A DNA stretch of 64,000 nucleotides from Cyclobacterium sp. 1_MG-2023 (GTDB lineage: Bacteria > Bacteroidota > Bacteroidia > Cytophagales > Cyclobacteriaceae): contig NZ_JAUOPC010000005.1 of NCBI RefSeq assembly GCF_030546805.1, positions 248,001-312,000 of the forward strand, given 5' to 3'. A program made the position numbers and the translations under genes. This document shows, one piece after another, positions 1-8,644 of this stretch (positions within the stretch are counted from its first letter, which is position 1; the number at the start of each line of letters is the position of its first letter). Under the pieces are notes generated by a model. The model saw only the letters and a list, made by a program, of their open reading frames with translations. It was not told the origin of the DNA and did no database searches.

Positions 1-29
1 GACTGATTTGTATCTTCCATAAAATAAGC

Positions 30-986
30 TTACTTAAAAGGCAAATGGGCTAAATCCACATTACCTCCTGAAAGGATAATGCCCACATTTTGATCGGCAA
101 ATAAATCTTTGTTTTTCAGAACAACAGCCAATGGCACAGCACTACTTGGTTCAATCACAATTTTCATGCGCTCATATATCAAACGCATGGCTGATACAAT
201 CTCTTGGTCGGAAACCGTAAGAATTTTGTCAACATCTTTCAAAATAATTTCAAAATTTAATTTCCCTAAAGAGGTCAGCAACCCATCAGCTATCGTATTA
301 GGTGATTGCACGGGTATTCTTTGACCGGCTTCAAAAGACATTTTAGCGTCATTTGCCCCTTCAGGTTCTGCCCCAATGATTTTGGTAGTTGGAGAATAAA
401 ACTTTGCAGCCAATGCAGTTCCTGCCAATAAGCCTCCTCCACCTACCGGTGCGATTAAAAAATCCAAAGATCGATAAGTCTCAAAAAGCTCAAGGGCACA
501 AGTAGCCTGACCTTCCACCACATCGAGATGGTCATAAGGAGGAATAAAAGTGGCTCCATACCGATTTACTACAGCTTCTAATCCTTCCTCCCTTGCCTTT
601 AAGTTAGGTTCGCATTCAATTACAATCCCACCATATTCCTCCACAGCATCTCTTTTTACCTGAGGAGCATTTTTGGGCATCACAATATAAGCTGGAATAT
701 CGGCCATTTTTGCCGCTCGAGCCAAAGCGGCTGCATGATTACCTGAGGAATGGGTTGCTACCCCCTTTCTCTTTTTCTCTGGAGCCATTTTAAGCACCGC
801 ATTGGCTGCCCCCCTAGCTTTAAAAGCACCTACTTTTTGAAAGTTTTCGCATTTAAAAACCAAACTACAACCAGCCATTTTACTGATGGCTTCTGATTGC
901 ATTACCGGAGTACGATGAACCATATTATCAATCCTTTCTCTTGCTTCTCGAATACTTTCGCCTGATATATTTGGCTGTTCCTTCAT
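30..986 (-). CDS. PLP-dependent threonine/serine dehydratase (or serine racemase-like)
   Basis: A 318-residue fold-type II PLP enzyme that should deaminate threonine or serine to a 2-oxo acid, or racemise serine. The PLP-lysine segment KVGAFKARGA lies near residues 52-61, the substrate loop SSGNHAAA near 79-86 and the phosphate-binding loop GGGGLL near 180. A late SGGNVD motif is also present. The length matches the short catabolic (TdcB/serine racemase) type. The C-terminal ACT-like regulatory domain of biosynthetic IlvA is absent, so feedback inhibition by isoleucine is unlikely. It starts at ATG 986 and is divergent from the M23 gene at 1138, with about 150 nt between them. Family membership is clear; the exact substrate (Thr, Ser, or racemisation) cannot be read from sequence. 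Confidence 0.88.
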   Translation of the reverse strand: MKEQPNISGESIREARERIDNMVHRTPVMQSEAISKMAGCSLVFKCENFQKVGAFKARGAANAVLKMAPEKKRKGVATHSSGNHAAALARAAKMADIPAYIVMPKNAPQVKRDAVEEYGGIVIECEPNLKAREEGLEAVVNRYGATFIPPYDHLDVVEGQATCALELFETYRSLDFLIAPVGGGGLLAGTALAAKFYSPTTKIIGAEPEGANDAKMSFEAGQRIPVQSPNTIADGLLTSLGKLNFEIILKDVDKILTVSDQEIVSAMRLIYERMKIVIEPSSAVPLAVVLKNKDLFADQNVGIILSGGNVDLAHLPFK

Positions 987-1093
987 ATTTCAAAATTGCA
1001 GATTATCTAAACAATAGGCAATTAATCTAGAAGGATTATCTACTAGGAAGAAAAATGGCCACTGCCCTTTGGCAACAAACTATATTCCCTATA

Positions 1094-1120
1094 TTGAAAA
1101 AAATTTTTGACTTACATTTG
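1094..1120 (+). promoter_or_regulatory. Bacteroidota-type promoter candidate for the M23-M20-alr run
   Basis: TACATTTG at 1113-1120 fits the -7 consensus TAnnTTTG of Bacteroidota sigma-ABfr promoters. The only -33-like element is TTG at 1094-1096, with a 16-nt spacer that is shorter than usual. Transcription would start near 1126, giving a very short leader before ATG 1138. This supports ATG 1138 over the TTG at 1129. The octamer alone is expected by chance roughly once per 2 kb per strand. Confidence 0.35.
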
Positions 1121-1137
1121 CATATTATTTGAGCAAT

Positions 1138-1845
1138 ATGTCAATAAATCACCTGGAATTTTACCCGATAATGGGGGAAACGCTGAATGGAAACAATACC
1201 ATTTCACTAGACATGAGTACAAACAATTTGGGCTTAAAGGAAATTGATCTTTTAGACACCCACGCTTTTGAGCGTTATGTCACCAATCTTTTGGCCCAAA
1301 ACAACAAAGTGTATGGCATTGGCGGGTATTTGGAGATGCGAAGCATTTATCAAAGAAGTAGTGTTTTTGAAGACAGTTCAGCAAGTAAATTCCGAAACAT
1401 TCACCTTGGAATAGACATTTGGTCCGCTGCCGGAACCCCTGTCCATTGCCCCATAAATGGTGTCCTTCATAGTTTTCAGGACAATAAAGGCTTTGGCAAT
1501 TATGGACCTACAATAATCCTCATGCATTCATTCCAAGGAAAATTAATTTACAGTCTTTATGGACACTTAAGCCATAAGGACTTGCTGCATTTAAAAGTAG
1601 GGCAAACATTTGAAAAAGGAGAGAGAATTGGGCATCTTGGTTCATCCCCGGAAAATGGCAATTGGCCTCCTCACCTTCATTTTCAATTGATAAAAGATTT
1701 AGGGGGGAAATCAGGGGATTATCCGGGCGTATGTTCAAGCTCAGAAAAGGAATGGTACCAAGAAAACTGTCCGGACCCAATAACATGGCTTGGCTTACTA
1801 GCTGAGGGTATTAATAGAAAATTACATAATGAATCCTATAATTAA
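1138..1845 (+). CDS. M23-family metallopeptidase without signal peptide
   Basis: A 235-residue LysM-free M23 (LytM-type) peptidase domain protein. Family members cut peptidoglycan cross-bridges or stems using Zn bound by HxxxD and HxH motifs. HLGID is seen near residues 90-95 and HLHFQL near 179-184, and a central YGHL is also present, so the metal ligands are intact. The N-terminus (MSINHLEFYPIMG) is polar with no signal peptide or membrane segment, which is odd for a cell-wall enzyme. I chose ATG 1138 rather than TTG 1129, nine nt upstream, because a promoter-like element ends at 1120. The stop codon overlaps the start of the M20 gene by 17 nt, which indicates translational coupling. Peptidase class is certain; the substrate and compartment are open. 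Confidence 0.85.
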   Translation: MSINHLEFYPIMGETLNGNNTISLDMSTNNLGLKEIDLLDTHAFERYVTNLLAQNNKVYGIGGYLEMRSIYQRSSVFEDSSASKFRNIHLGIDIWSAAGTPVHCPINGVLHSFQDNKGFGNYGPTIILMHSFQGKLIYSLYGHLSHKDLLHLKVGQTFEKGERIGHLGSSPENGNWPPHLHFQLIKDLGGKSGDYPGVCSSSEKEWYQENCPDPITWLGLLAEGINRKLHNESYN

Positions 1846-2959
1846 AGAAATAAGCACATTTCGTAAACAACTGCATCAGGCGCCGGAAATTTCAGGAGAA
1901 GAAAAATACACCTCCCGAAAAATCAAGTCCTATTTTGAAACTTTATCACCAGATGAAATTGTAGAAGGCTTGGGTGAACATGGTTTGGCCATTGTATTCA
2001 ATGGGGATGAGAAAGGGCCAAGCACGCTGTTTAGAGCTGAACTCGATGCTTTACCTATTACTGAGAATAACAACTTTGCCTATAAAAGCAACACGCCTGG
2101 AGTAGCCCACTCCTGTGGGCATGATGGACACATGGCCATACTTTGTGGCATTGGACTGACATTAAGTAAGCAAAGGCCAAAAAAGGGGCGAGTGATCTTA
2201 TTGTTTCAGCCTGCGGAAGAAACAGGAATGGGTGCAAAAGAAGTTATTGACTCACCAAATTATAAAAAAATAATACCGGATTTTGCCTTTGCCCTACATA
2301 ACCTCCCCGGTTATACTTTGGGAGAAGTGGTATTAAAAAAGGGAGCATTTACCGCTGCCTCCAAAGGCATGATCATTGCCTTGAAAGGTAGAACTAGTCA
2401 TGCAGCCCACCCTGAAGACGCCATAAGTCCAGCAAATGCAATCTGTCAGTTGATTTCAGCATTACAAGAGCTCCCAAATCAGGTGTCTGGTTTTTCCTTG
2501 GTGACCATCATCCATGCACAACTGGGTGAAGTGGCTTTTGGCACCACACCGGGAGAGGCCAAAGTGATGGCTACCCTTCGGACTTTTGACAATGATATCA
2601 TGACAAACTTGACAGACAATGCTTGTACAATATCACGCCGAATTGCAGCTGATCAAGGCTTGGAATGTTCCATTAGTTTCACCGAAGAATTTCAAGTGGT
2701 GGAAAATGAAATGAAAGCCGGTGAACTCGTAAACGAAGCAGTCGATAATTTGGGATTGCAAAAAAGGCAGGCAACAGAACCATTTCGATGGTCTGAAGAT
2801 TTTGGAGTATTATCGGCTACTACTAAAAGTTATCTTTTTGGCTTGGGTTCCGGAGTCAATCATCCGCAGCTGCATGAAAACAGCTATGACTTCCCTGATG
2901 AATTGCTACCCATTGGAGTCGACATATTTCGCACAATTATACAAAGATTAAATCATTAA
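1829..2959 (+). CDS. M20-family (M20D) amidohydrolase
   Basis: A 376-residue metal-dependent amidohydrolase of the HipO/AbgB/IAA-amino-acid hydrolase branch, which releases amino acids from N-acyl or amide conjugates. Metal and catalytic motifs are visible: FRAELDALPI near residues 67-76, SCGHDGHMA near 95-103 (the Cys ligand is typical of M20D) and PAEETGMGA near 128-136. The dimerisation (lid) domain occupies about 185-300. No signal peptide is present, so it should act in the cytoplasm. It overlaps the M23 gene by 17 nt and ends 4 nt before alanine racemase, so the three are almost certainly one transcript. The neighbours suggest turnover of peptides or N-acylated amino acids from the wall, but this is inference; the substrate is unknown. 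Confidence 0.88.
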   Translation: MNPIIKEISTFRKQLHQAPEISGEEKYTSRKIKSYFETLSPDEIVEGLGEHGLAIVFNGDEKGPSTLFRAELDALPITENNNFAYKSNTPGVAHSCGHDGHMAILCGIGLTLSKQRPKKGRVILLFQPAEETGMGAKEVIDSPNYKKIIPDFAFALHNLPGYTLGEVVLKKGAFTAASKGMIIALKGRTSHAAHPEDAISPANAICQLISALQELPNQVSGFSLVTIIHAQLGEVAFGTTPGEAKVMATLRTFDNDIMTNLTDNACTISRRIAADQGLECSISFTEEFQVVENEMKAGELVNEAVDNLGLQKRQATEPFRWSEDFGVLSATTKSYLFGLGSGVNHPQLHENSYDFPDELLPIGVDIFRTIIQRLNH

Positions 2960-2963
2960 AATA

Positions 2964-4118
2964 ATGGAGCACACCTCATTCCTGGCGATTAGCAAAAGTG
3001 CATATAGTAACAATATACGATTTATAAAAAGTCAAATAGGAGAAAACGTAACCATCTCTTCAGTAATAAAAGGAAATGCTTACGGTCATGGGATAGAAAA
3101 TATTGTAAAAATTGCTGAAAATGTAGGCATAAGGCATTTTAGTGCTTTTAGTACGGATGAGGCCATTCGGGCGCAAAAAGCATCAACAAAGAAAAGCCAA
3201 ATCATGGTAATGGGAATGGTAGAAAATGAAAACCTTCCCTATTTAATAGAAAATGGTATAAGCTTTTATTGTTTTGAAATGGATAGATTAGAAGCAGCGA
3301 TTAACAAAAGTAAAGAGCTGGGTATAAAAGCAAAAATCCATATTGAAGTAGAAACAGGCTTTCATCGAACCGGTTTTGAATGGGAGGAAAAAGAAGAATT
3401 ATTGGCTAGTCTATTAGAGAATAGCGATCATATTCAGCTAAGTGGTCTATGTACCCACTATGCGGGGGCAGAAAGTGTAGCCAATTATGTTAGAATACAA
3501 AATCAGATCAAGCAATACCATAAGTTCAAAGATTGGTTCAATAGTAAGGGAATTAGCTTTGAACGCTATCACACCGCTTGTTCAGCAGCCTCACTAAGCT
3601 ACCCCGAAACCATCATGGACATGGTAAGAATTGGTATTGCACAGTATGGTTTTTGGCCAAGTCAAGAGACTTATATGTTTAAATTCAAACAACTGGCTCC
3701 CAACAAGAAGAATCCCCTAAGGCGTCTGATTAGCTGGAAAAGTCAAGTCATGAGCCTAAAAAAAATAAAAATAGGTGACTTTATTGGGTATGGTAATAGC
3801 TATATGGCATCAAGAGACATGCTTATAGCTCAGGTACCAGTAGGTTATTGCCATGGATTTGGAAGAAGCTTAAGTAATCTCGGAAAGGTATTGATTCATG
3901 GAAAGGTGCTATCTGTGGTCGGTAATGTCACCATGAATACCATTTCAATAGATGTCACAGACCTTAAAGAAGTAAATAAGGGGGACGAAGTTGTAATCAT
4001 TGGGCGGCAAAAAAGGAATGAAATCACCGTTGCTTCCTTTGGAGAGTCCACCCAACAGGTCAATTATGAGCTATTGACCCGGCTTCCTCATGATATTCCG
4101 AGAAAAATTGTTACATAA
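2964..4118 (+). CDS. alr: Alanine racemase
   Basis: A 384-residue PLP enzyme that interconverts L- and D-alanine for peptidoglycan synthesis. The N-terminal TIM barrel carries the Schiff-base lysine K36 in VIKGNAYGHG. The second catalytic base, a tyrosine, is in the C-terminal beta domain in IGYGNSY (around residue 275). The RIGIAQYG and VPVGYCHGFGRS motifs and the terminal LTRLP motif are also typical. It is not fused to MurF, unlike the bifunctional protein of some Bacteroidota. The ATG lies 4 nt downstream of the M20 stop codon. Its position behind an M23 peptidase and an amidohydrolase fits a cell-wall amino-acid supply operon. Identification is secure. Confidence 0.95.
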   Translation: MEHTSFLAISKSAYSNNIRFIKSQIGENVTISSVIKGNAYGHGIENIVKIAENVGIRHFSAFSTDEAIRAQKASTKKSQIMVMGMVENENLPYLIENGISFYCFEMDRLEAAINKSKELGIKAKIHIEVETGFHRTGFEWEEKEELLASLLENSDHIQLSGLCTHYAGAESVANYVRIQNQIKQYHKFKDWFNSKGISFERYHTACSAASLSYPETIMDMVRIGIAQYGFWPSQETYMFKFKQLAPNKKNPLRRLISWKSQVMSLKKIKIGDFIGYGNSYMASRDMLIAQVPVGYCHGFGRSLSNLGKVLIHGKVLSVVGNVTMNTISIDVTDLKEVNKGDEVVIIGRQKRNEITVASFGESTQQVNYELLTRLPHDIPRKIVT

Positions 4119-4197
4119 TTCGTTTTTAGAATGGTGTTTGTGGTGTTAAGCTAAAAGGGAATTTTTATCCCAAATGTATAACAAAACCCATCATACA

Positions 4198-4602
4198 ATG
4201 AATTTATATTTAAAATCAGGTCTTTTCTTATTCTTGGCTGTATTCCTTTTCTCGTGCAATTCAGAACCTGTAGAATTAGCAGATCATGATTGGAAAGTGA
4301 CAGACCTCTCCGGATCACCTGTGAGCAAAAGCGAATTGGCAAAACTCTCTTTGGAGTTTAAAGATGGAAAAGAAATCGGTGGATTTGCAGGTTGCAACGA
4401 TTATAGAGGAGGGGCAACATACAATGAGGAACAAATTCAGTTTTCTACCTTATACACCGACAATAGGTCCTGCAAACTTAAGCAACTGGAACAAAGATTT
4501 TTATCCAATCTTGAATCCAGTAAGCAATATTCCTATTATGCCGGCAAACTTATCTTACAAGATGAAAGTGGGAATATACTTGTAGAACTGGAGCAGCTAT
4601 AA
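4198..4602 (+). CDS. META-domain (HslJ-like) lipoprotein
   Basis: A 134-residue predicted lipoprotein. The chosen ATG (4198) gives a compact signal peptide with the lipobox LFSC and lipidated Cys20; an in-frame ATG at 4174 would add eight polar residues before it. The mature part matches the META/HslJ family (DUF306): a W at the start of the first strand, LSLEF, the hallmark GFAGCNDYRGG near residues 62-72, and a second Cys in NRSCKL. The two cysteines may form a disulfide in the periplasm. HslJ-type proteins are linked to heat or antibiotic resistance, but their biochemistry is unknown. It sits about 80 nt after alr on the same strand and converges with purU. Confidence 0.8.
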   Translation: MNLYLKSGLFLFLAVFLFSCNSEPVELADHDWKVTDLSGSPVSKSELAKLSLEFKDGKEIGGFAGCNDYRGGATYNEEQIQFSTLYTDNRSCKLKQLEQRFLSNLESSKQYSYYAGKLILQDESGNILVELEQL

Positions 4603-4705
4603 TTTTGCAATAAGGATATATTGCTTAACCTACTAAAGTGGATTGCATAGTCTTCAAACTTTGATATCATTTCAAGAAATCCTTTAGGTCTTGGATGGTT
4701 GAAGC

Positions 4706-5560
4706 CTAATTGAAAATAATTGTGCGATTGCCCACCACCTGAATTTTCCTTGCCAAGTGGTATTTGATGGCTTTGGAGAGTACAACCTTTTCCACATCCT
4801 GACCAATTTGCACCAATTCGTCAATGGTATTGTGGTGACGAACCCGTGCCACATCTTGTTCGATAATAGGCCCTGCATCTAGCTCTTCGGTAACATAGTG
4901 GGCAGTAGCACCAATGATTTTCACTCCTCGTTTATAGGCTGCATGATAGGGTTTTGCCCCCACAAAAGCCGGTAAAAAGGAATGGTGAATATTGATCACA
5001 CTATTAGGGAAATTTTTTATAAAGTCCCCTGATAAAATTTGCATGTACCTGGCCAAAACAACAAAATCTACCTGATGCTCTTTCATCAGCTCCAGTTGTT
5101 TTTTCTCCTGCGCCAACTTGTTCTCCTTGGTCACAGGCAAATGATAATAAGGTATGCCGAATGCTTTTACTACAGGCTCCAAATCCGGATGATTTGAAAT
5201 CACCAAGGGAATCTCCACATTGAATTGGCCGGAATAATACCGGCTCAAAATATCAAAAAGGCAATGTGATAATTTGGAGACAAAAAGTGCCATTTTAGGT
5301 TTTGGGAAATTGAATGAAAGAGAATATTCCATTTCATATTTGATCCCTACCTTTTTTTTGAATTCCTGCAAAATGGAATCCTTTTCAATGGCAAAGGTTT
5401 CGAGCTCCCACTCCGCACGCATAAAAAAATCGCCTAATTCCTCATCGATGTACTGATCTACGGCTAGGATATTGCCATTATTTTCATAAAGAAATTGAGA
5501 TACGGCAGCTACAATACCTTTGTTATCCTTGCATTGTACAATTAATATGGCTGTATGCAT
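4706..5560 (-). CDS. purU: Formyltetrahydrofolate deformylase
   Basis: A 284-residue enzyme that hydrolyses 10-formyl-THF to THF and formate, balancing one-carbon pools and supplying formate for PurT-type purine synthesis. An N-terminal ACT domain (about residues 1-80, beginning ILIVQCKDNKGIVAAV) is followed by the formyltransferase fold. The active-site segment NIHHSFLPAF is near residues 187-196, with the conserved D in EELDAGPI about 40 residues later. The ACT domain distinguishes it from GARTF PurN. It starts at ATG 5560, about 50 nt downstream of the SNF2 gene stop and on the same strand, so co-transcription is possible though functionally unrelated. Identification is confident. Confidence 0.93.
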   Translation of the reverse strand: MHTAILIVQCKDNKGIVAAVSQFLYENNGNILAVDQYIDEELGDFFMRAEWELETFAIEKDSILQEFKKKVGIKYEMEYSLSFNFPKPKMALFVSKLSHCLFDILSRYYSGQFNVEIPLVISNHPDLEPVVKAFGIPYYHLPVTKENKLAQEKKQLELMKEHQVDFVVLARYMQILSGDFIKNFPNSVINIHHSFLPAFVGAKPYHAAYKRGVKIIGATAHYVTEELDAGPIIEQDVARVRHHNTIDELVQIGQDVEKVVLSKAIKYHLARKIQVVGNRTIIFN

Positions 5561-5609
5561 TTTTATAGTGCTATTGTGAATGAATCAATATTTTTAAGCA
5601 AGGAAGTTA

Positions 5610-8546
5610 TCAATCGAGTAAAGCAACGATATCCTCCTGGTTCAGGCTCTTTATAAAGCTCTCTTCGGTACTAATCAATTCACCTGCGAGGGCCATTTTA
5701 CGCTCCTGAAGTTCCATTATTTTCTCTTCAACAGAGTTACGCGTGATAAACTTGTAAATAATCACTTTATTTTTTTGCCCTATCCGATGTGCCCTATCAA
5801 TGGCCTGCGCTTCTACAGCCGGGTTCCACCAAGGGTCCAGCAAAAATACATATTCTGCTTCTGTTAAGTTGAGCCCTACACCACCTGCTTTTAAGGATAT
5901 CAGGAAAACTTTGATATCCGGATTCTCCTGAAAGGAAGCCACCTCCTTTTGCCGGTCTACAGTCGCTCCATCAAGATAGGCAAAAGGTATTTTTTCATCA
6001 TTAAGAAAATCTTTAACAATGCTGAGATGTTTTACGAATTGACTAAATATCAAAACCTTATGACCTTCGCTGACAGTAGATTTCACCATATGAGAAATAT
6101 CTTCCAATTTCCCTGAATCTCCTTTATAACTTTCATCTGCCATCTTAGGGTGATTGGCCATTTGCCTCAATTGAGTTAGTCCGCGCAACAAAGTAAGCGA
6201 TTTTTGGGATTTACCAATCTTTGCCGCTTCATCAATGATCTGTTCTCTGAAGTAGTTCTTCACATCTTCATATGCTTGCTCTTGATCAGGTGTCATAGAC
6301 GAATATTTAACGTTTACAACTTTTTCAGGCAGGTCGGTCGCAACCTGAGATTTTAACCTTCTCAATATAAAAGGCTTGATCATGGCATTGAGTTTCAAAA
6401 TCTTATCTTTGTCATTCTTTTTTTCAATAGGCAATAAAAATTGCTTTTTAAATGCTGTTTGGCCTGCCAAAAGCCCTCTATTGATAAAATTCATTTGTGA
6501 CCATAGATCCATTGTCCCATTTTCCACCGGAGTACCGGTTAGTATTAATTTATGGTTACTTTTCAATTGCACCACAGCCTTGGAAATAATACTGTCTGGG
6601 TTTTTTATGGCCTGGCTTTCATCAAGAATAATGTAATTGAAATAAAATTCCTTAAGAACATTAATATCTAATCTTGTTATCCCATAGGAAGTCAGCACTA
6701 AGTCATAGCGTTCAAATAACCTACAATCTTTTACCCGTTGAGTCCCTGTATAAATTAAGATTTTTAATTTGGGAGTAAATTTCCTGGCCTCAAGTTCCCA
6801 GTTGTAAATCAAGGAAGTTGGCATGACCAGCAAAGAGGTGGTCCCTTCAGAACGTTCCTTTTCCATGGCCAACAAAGCCAAAGTTTGGACAGTTTTACCC
6901 AATCCCATATCATCTGCCAAACAGCCGCCAAAGTTGTATTCATTTAAGAAACGCATCCAGTTGTACCCGGCTTTTTGGTAAGGCCTCAAGGTCCCTTTAA
7001 AATAGTTTGACAATTCATAATCATCAATCGTAGAAAAGTCCTTTAACTTGTTTAACCTCTCACTTAAGCCAAGTTTGACCAGGTTACCTTTTTCCAACTC
7101 CTGGGCCAAGGCTATATGGTGTTTTTTCAATTTATATTTTCCATCGGTATTCTGCTCCTCTTCGATAAAGGAAAATATCTCCCCATAGTTTACAAACCAA
7201 GACTTTGGAATAATCCCCACTTCTTTATTTGGTAATTCTATTTCAGACTTTCCCTTGAGCAATAACTTCCTAAACTTCTGAAAAGATATTTCATAATCCC
7301 CAAAGGAAATAACAGCCTCCACATCAAACCAGTCAATTTTCTCCTTTATTTTAACAGAAATTTTGGCTGTACCCATGAAGTATTTCTTGCCGGTATCATT
7401 GGTGGTTTGCTGGATTTTTATTCCCAAATCTTCCAACTGAGGCTTATTGTTGATAATCCAATCATAGGCTTCCCGCTTGGGCATAGACTGTCTACCGACA
7501 CGGACTGCAAGTCCATTGTTTTTTAAAAAATCTCCGTAGAAGCTTTCCTTTTTTAAGTTTCGTACCACCTTATAGAAGACATATTCATCACCAATTTTCT
7601 CAATCTCAACATTGGTTGGTTTGATCTGGTCTGCCCTAAAAGAATAATCCCCGTAATGATACCTTAGATCAAATACCATTTTCTCCTCTTCCTCCTCAGC
7701 GATCTTTTTACCAAACATATCCACCGAAGGGTTTTTCGGTAACTCTCCAAGGTACAGAACAGGTTCAGGATTGTCTCGCGCTACCTTTATTTCAAACCCT
7801 TTGGCATATACATCAAATGAAGCAACAAGCTGCGTGACAAATTTCCGGTAATAAGAATCCTCCACTTTCCGAGGAATGACAATAAACCTTTTGTTTAAGA
7901 AAGGTCTTAATTTTTTACCATCCACAGCTTTCTCAAAGCTCACCAACATGGAGTCTACTACCAACCATGCAGGTTGATGGCAAATTAAATAACTGCCTTT
8001 ATACTGCCACTCTAGCTTCTCACCTTGGTATTTTATGGAAGGAAAGTAATGGGTATTCTCTTCATTTCTCCTAAAATGAAACAAAACGGAGGCTTTTTCA
8101 GGCATGATGGCAATTTCTTTCCATACAGGATTCCCATCATTCCCCATTTCAAAAAGCCTTTTATTCTGGATTTTATCCAAGATCTTAGACCTTGTAATCT
8201 CAAGCTTTCCTTCTATAAGTTTCTGAACTTCCTTATTAGCCTGGGTGGCATGCTCTTGATCAAAGACCTTTCTTAAAAACTCTTTGGGCTTGGTATTTTT
8301 AACATTGTACTTTTTGACAATGGCTTCTTGCTGCATGCTGTCCATCAGCTTAATTAATTCCAGGTCGGTATCATCAAGCCCCTCACCAAATTCTCTTGCA
8401 TTTTGATAGGAAATGTTCTGATAAGCAAAGGACAATCTCCCTTTTTCATCCAATTGGATTGCAAAAGATTCAAAAAGAATCCCCAATAACTCATGGTTAA
8501 AAAGGGAATAAACTATTTCAAATGGCTTATCTGAAGCTACTTTCAT
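5610..8546 (-). CDS. SNF2-family DEAD/DEAH helicase
   Basis: A 978-residue Swi2/Snf2-type ATPase, a DNA translocase that may remodel protein-DNA complexes. The N-terminal 500 residues are a family-specific extension with no motif that I recognise. The helicase core follows: Walker A in DDMGLGKT near residue 545, Walker B as DESQ near 640 (in place of DEAH), LTGTPVEN just after it, then the second RecA lobe with LDGATV, GGVGLNL and RAHRIGQ near 915. It has no SWIM zinc motif of the CxCx(n)CxH type that I can find. Such long SNF2 proteins are common single-copy genes in Bacteroidota chromosomes, and nothing nearby suggests a defence island. The start is ATG 8546. Confidence 0.9.
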   Translation of the reverse strand: MKVASDKPFEIVYSLFNHELLGILFESFAIQLDEKGRLSFAYQNISYQNAREFGEGLDDTDLELIKLMDSMQQEAIVKKYNVKNTKPKEFLRKVFDQEHATQANKEVQKLIEGKLEITRSKILDKIQNKRLFEMGNDGNPVWKEIAIMPEKASVLFHFRRNEENTHYFPSIKYQGEKLEWQYKGSYLICHQPAWLVVDSMLVSFEKAVDGKKLRPFLNKRFIVIPRKVEDSYYRKFVTQLVASFDVYAKGFEIKVARDNPEPVLYLGELPKNPSVDMFGKKIAEEEEEKMVFDLRYHYGDYSFRADQIKPTNVEIEKIGDEYVFYKVVRNLKKESFYGDFLKNNGLAVRVGRQSMPKREAYDWIINNKPQLEDLGIKIQQTTNDTGKKYFMGTAKISVKIKEKIDWFDVEAVISFGDYEISFQKFRKLLLKGKSEIELPNKEVGIIPKSWFVNYGEIFSFIEEEQNTDGKYKLKKHHIALAQELEKGNLVKLGLSERLNKLKDFSTIDDYELSNYFKGTLRPYQKAGYNWMRFLNEYNFGGCLADDMGLGKTVQTLALLAMEKERSEGTTSLLVMPTSLIYNWELEARKFTPKLKILIYTGTQRVKDCRLFERYDLVLTSYGITRLDINVLKEFYFNYIILDESQAIKNPDSIISKAVVQLKSNHKLILTGTPVENGTMDLWSQMNFINRGLLAGQTAFKKQFLLPIEKKNDKDKILKLNAMIKPFILRRLKSQVATDLPEKVVNVKYSSMTPDQEQAYEDVKNYFREQIIDEAAKIGKSQKSLTLLRGLTQLRQMANHPKMADESYKGDSGKLEDISHMVKSTVSEGHKVLIFSQFVKHLSIVKDFLNDEKIPFAYLDGATVDRQKEVASFQENPDIKVFLISLKAGGVGLNLTEAEYVFLLDPWWNPAVEAQAIDRAHRIGQKNKVIIYKFITRNSVEEKIMELQERKMALAGELISTEESFIKSLNQEDIVALLD

Positions 8547-8644
8547 TAAAACAAGATTTAAACTAAATGGTGCTTTTTTAAAAATTGGCAGTTTGCAAAT
8601 TACAGAATTATTTAAAAGAAATAAATAAATACTGCATTTAAACC

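Noticed and set aside
1520-1786. Minus-strand frame opposite the M23 gene
   Set aside because: The opposite strand encodes an M23 domain with intact Zn motifs; this is a shadow frame.
4603-4705. GCAATA/TATTGC hairpin between the META lipoprotein and purU
   Set aside because: The stem is only 6 bp with no T run; too weak to call a terminator.
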